DNA of 64,000 bases from Coprothermobacteraceae bacterium (GTDB lineage: Bacteria > Coprothermobacterota > Coprothermobacteria > Coprothermobacterales > Coprothermobacteraceae): NCBI GenBank assembly GCA_013178255.1, contig JABLWY010000001.1, positions 1 through 64,000 of the forward strand. The letters are read 5' to 3'. The translations under genes were made by a program, and so were the position numbers. Below, in pieces: positions 61,722 to 64,000 of the stretch (positions within the stretch are counted from its first letter, which is position 1; each line of letters opens with the position of its first letter). A model generated the notes under the pieces. It was not told the DNA's origin and did not search any database. It saw nothing but the letters and a program-made list of their open reading frames with translations.

Positions 61722-62615
61722 GTTTCAATCCCTTGTAGGTACGCTCCAAACCCCGATAGAAAAGACCTCGCAGGTTTCGGGGAGCAGTAGTTTCAATCCC
61801 TTGTAGGTACGCTCCAAACTACACCACGTAGACGTAGGACATATAGCAGACTTCGGTTTCAATCCCTTGTAGGTACGCTCCAAACTCTTGGGTATCCGCC
61901 GCTTAGAAATCGCTCTGGATGGGTTTCAATCCCTTGTAGGTACGCTCCAAACGTGTGGGGCGGTAGCCCTGGTGGGTGTGTGGGGCGGGTTTCAATCCCT
62001 TGTAGGTACGCTCCAAACCATAAGAAAATCATAAGCATACGCTGCATGGTGGTGGTTTCAATCCCTTGTAGGTACGCTCCAAACAAAACAACTCAACTGG
62101 TATTGCGCGCTGGCTCGAGAGTTTCAATCCCTTGTAGGTACGCTCCAAACTTTCAGAAAAGGGTGCGGCCATGGAGCCATACTGACAAAGTTTCAATCCC
62201 TTGTAGGTACGCTCCAAACAATCGAAAAGTTGTTGCCCAAAGTGGTGCAGCAACTGTTTCAATCCCTTGTAGGTACGCTCCAAACCATTTACAGATTTAT
62301 CGCTACCTGGCGCTTTGATGGAGTTTCAATCCCTTGTAGGTACGCTCCAAACAGGTAAAAGCAAGATGAAGCAGAAAAACATCGACATGTTTCAATCCCT
62401 TGTAGGTACGCTCCAAACCGTAGTTTTGGGCTTCTTGCAAGGCTTTTTCTAAGGGTTTCAATCCCTTGTAGGTACGCTCCAAACTGGACAGTAAAAGGCA
62501 ATGGCCCATGCTTGGTTTCGTTTCAATCCCTTGTAGGTACGCTCCAAACGTTACTACATTCGCACGGTAGATTTTCTGCAGCAGCGTTTCAATCCCTTGT
62601 AGGTACGCTCCAAAC
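61722..62615 (-). CRISPR. CRISPR array, 14 repeats of 30 bp and 13 spacers
   Basis: Fourteen identical 30-bp repeats begin at 61722, 61790, 61856, 61923, 61989, 62055, 62121, 62190, 62256, 62323, 62389, 62455, 62520 and 62586. Spacers are 35-39 nt and all different. In the transcribed (minus) sense the repeat runs from GTTTGGAGCG to GGGATTGAAAC; the ATTGAAAC end is typical of I-B and some III systems and forms the crRNA 5' handle after Cas6 cleavage. Leader, cas2 and cas1 lie at the 62616 side and point toward the array, and decayed repeats lie at the opposite end, so orientation is clear. Confidence 0.98.
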
Positions 62616-62790
62616 GCCAGCTATGCCCATTATACCAGGGTTTGGCATTACACACAACTGCACCCCTTGGTGCTTCGCAATCCAGATTTCTATAACTCAG
62701 TCCTCCTTAATGCTACACTTTTGAGCTTTTCGCCTTGTTGTCGAAGTCCAGGGCTTTTTGCTGTACCACACATCGACAACACTGAGGCTC
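62616..62790 (-). other. CRISPR leader
   Basis: The 175 nt between the cas2 stop and the first repeat contain no gene. They hold the array promoter and an 8-bp inverted repeat (GTTGTCGA at 62737-62744, TCGACAAC at 62773-62780) with a 28-nt gap, which may be an integration-guiding or protein-binding site. An ORF read across it is only the shifted tail of cas2. Confidence 0.75.
62629..62657 (-). promoter_or_regulatory. CRISPR array promoter
   Basis: TTGTGT (62657-62652), a 17-nt spacer and TGG-TATAAT (hexamer 62634-62629) lie just upstream of the first repeat (ends 62615). The predicted start, about 62622, is only a few bases before that repeat. Confidence 0.7.
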
Positions 62791-63054
62791 TCATATGAAG
62801 CTCGAGGGTTCATTCTTGGGTTTTCCCATCGTCTCGCGCCTAGTATAGTAGACTTCTCGAAAAGAGTAAAACAAGACCGAATCCTCATCTTCTCTGATGA
62901 CTTCTCTTAGATCACTTTTGAGCTTTTGGAACTTACTTTCACTAATCTCTCCTTCGAAAACCGAGTTCTGCACCCAAGTCAGGTACTTTCGAAAAACTTT
63001 CAGAACCTTGCTCACCCGTTCTTCATTTACGTCGTACACAGCTATGATGTACAT
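62791..63054 (-). CDS. cas2: CRISPR-associated endonuclease Cas2
   Basis: The 87-residue ferredoxin-fold protein begins MYIIAVYDVNEERVSKVLKVFRKYLTWVQNSVFEGEI with the conserved Asp8, continues SVLFYSFREVYYTRRETMG and ends KNEPSSFI, the usual Cas2 terminus. It forms the spacer-integration complex with Cas1. It starts 3 nt after the cas1 stop, so the two are co-transcribed toward the leader and array. Confidence 0.95.
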   Translation of the reverse strand: MYIIAVYDVNEERVSKVLKVFRKYLTWVQNSVFEGEISESKFQKLKSDLREVIREDEDSVLFYSFREVYYTRRETMGKPKNEPSSFI

Positions 63055-63057
63055 ATC

Positions 63058-64000
63058 TCACCAAAGCGCTTCATAGGGTTCATAAGACTTCTCGCCGATG
63101 ATGTGTTTCTCAATCTTGTATGCTTCCATTCGAATCAAGGTTCTATATGAGACTCTTCTACCCAATGTCCTGTGCTCCATTGTTGATTCTAGCTTTGAAT
63201 CGAATTCCTGAACAAATTCACGAGCTCCGGCTTCGCTCAGGTACAACCCACCTAGTCTCCGTTCAAAACTCCCATCTTTCAGAATTCCTTTGTTTATTAA
63301 GGCAAAGATAGCACGGTCTACGATTATGGGCTTGAAAACTTCAGCAATATCTAGATTCAGAGAAAAACTCCGGAAATTGGACTCGTGAAGGTAACCTATC
63401 CTAGGGTCAAGGTGAGTCTTGTAGATTTCTGAGAGTACAGTGGTGTATAGTAGAGAGTTGCCAAAGCTTATGAGAGCGTTCATTTGGTTTTCTGGAGGCC
63501 TTCTTGTTCTCTTTCCAAAACTGAACGAAGATGTGGCCACGATCTTATCGAAACAGCTGTAATATACTTCCCGAGCTCTCCCCTCCAACGCCATTAACTC
63601 AGGTATGGAGTCGTGCGAGACTAATTCGTTCTTGAAGGTGTCGAGTATTGAAATCTCGTGCTGCAAGTCTACATCCCGCCTATTGTAGTACGCCAGCACC
63701 TTAATCATATTTGAAACTGCGCCCTGCAAAAAAGCAGCTGCAAGCTTAACTCTTCGAGTGGTGTCAAGATAATGTTGAACCTGCTTAACTAAAATGAAGC
63801 CAGAGTTGTAATGCTCTCTAGGATAGAACGAGCCTACATAGTAGGTGTAGTAGTTGTAAAAGTGAAGTGTAATTTCGTACTTGCAGAGCAGTTCTAACAC
63901 ATCTTTGTTGAGGGTTATCTCCCCGAATATTTGAATCTCTCTGGTATTCTCAATCGGTATGAACTTCCTTTCGCCCTCTACGGTCTCAAAACACAGCGTG
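63058..64000 (-). CDS. cas1: CRISPR-associated endonuclease Cas1 (5' end outside window)
   Basis: The frame is open to the window edge; upstream of residue LELLCKYEITLHF it continues as LCFETVEGERKFIPIENTREIQIFGEITLNKDV, typical Cas1, so an internal GTG at 63900 is not the start. Subtype I-B features are FYNYYTYYVGSFYPREHYNSGFILVKQVQHYLD, NQMNALISFGNSLLYTTVLSEIYKTHLDPRIGYLHESNFRSFSLNLDIAEVFKPIIVDR, with the metal-binding His and Asp. About 10-15 N-terminal residues are missing. It integrates new spacers with Cas2. Other cas genes would lie beyond 64000. Confidence 0.95.
   Translation of the reverse strand, partial: TLCFETVEGERKFIPIENTREIQIFGEITLNKDVLELLCKYEITLHFYNYYTYYVGSFYPREHYNSGFILVKQVQHYLDTTRRVKLAAAFLQGAVSNMIKVLAYYNRRDVDLQHEISILDTFKNELVSHDSIPELMALEGRAREVYYSCFDKIVATSSFSFGKRTRRPPENQMNALISFGNSLLYTTVLSEIYKTHLDPRIGYLHESNFRSFSLNLDIAEVFKPIIVDRAIFALINKGILKDGSFERRLGGLYLSEAGAREFVQEFDSKLESTMEHRTLGRRVSYRTLIRMEAYKIEKHIIGEKSYEPYEALW

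Noticed and set aside
61859-62509. Reading frames through the CRISPR array (FGAYLQGIET / LERTYKGLK / VSIPCRYAPN repeats)
   Set aside because: They are translations of the CRISPR repeat in several frames, not genes.
62697-62888. 63-codon frame across the CRISPR leader
   Set aside because: It is a shifted frame over the cas2 3' end and leader; the cas2 frame has the family pattern.
63898-63900. GTG as start of cas1
   Set aside because: The frame upstream to the window edge encodes conserved Cas1 residues, so the true start is outside the window.

Overview
The window reads as one contiguous bacterial chromosome segment. It starts inside the 5' end of a 16S rRNA gene (minus strand) and stops inside cas1. 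Coding density is very high, with many 4-30 nt gene overlaps. Several traits suggest a thermophilic, anaerobic peptide and sugar fermenter: a GH57-only glycogen module, T. maritima-type SpeD with SpeE, an oligopeptide (OPT) transporter plus a branched-chain amino-acid ABC importer, TldD/TldE, Kbl, Ptb and a I-B-like CRISPR-Cas locus. A Coprothermobacter-like lineage fits this content, but I name it only as an inference; the 16S fragment is too short to place by eye. Starts are unusual: at least 14 genes appear to use TTG, usually behind a strong Shine-Dalgarno (SD), and another set has an extended -10 hexamer only 6-12 nt before ATG and no SD, as expected of leaderless mRNAs.

Layout. 1-3000: rRNA end and promoter, then an OPT transporter followed by a PqqD-like protein and a small anchored protein. 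3077-9860: unknown membrane proteins, a YprB-like exonuclease, a CorC/HlyC CBS protein, a ClpP-fold protein, an anchored PEGA-like protein, CsoR with a matching operator, and a tiny XapX protein. 9837-14420: livKHMGF operon. 14434-23768: rlmH, a SufT-like protein, mnmA-mnmG, tldD-tldE, a G5/3D cell-wall protein, rsmA and glnA. 23840-29261: ispE, a nucleotidyltransferase, an O-antigen-ligase-like TPR protein, a frameshifted osmC, yjbQ and lgt. 29305-37899: an ABC-2 exporter, kbl, tRNA-Ser(CGA), murJ (frameshifted near its end), a YchF-type GTPase, a patatin and a class-II amidotransferase. 37917-40509: speE, speD, htrA. 40553-50310: one long minus-strand run for glycogen and sugar phosphate metabolism (nitrilase, glgA, galT, three GH57 enzymes, PGI/PMI). 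50442-52664: ptb, an unexplained GC-rich element and a 2-hydroxyacid dehydrogenase. 52664-58299: the pyrRBCKDFE operon with two PyrR RNA sites. 58378-60462: a GT2 synthase with a degenerate-GGDEF membrane protein. 60536-61463: two tandem paralogues of an unknown family under a consensus promoter with a folded leader. 61600-64000: CRISPR array (14 intact repeats, 13 spacers, two decayed repeats), leader, cas2 and partial cas1.

The best leads are the paralogue pair and its leader; the PyrR leader, which can be folded as a translational rather than a terminator switch; the GC-tract palindromes at the csoR and sufT/mnmA promoters; the GC-rich element at 51404-51486; and two C-terminal frameshifts (osmC, murJ). 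No tools were run: assignments rest on recognised motifs and gene order.
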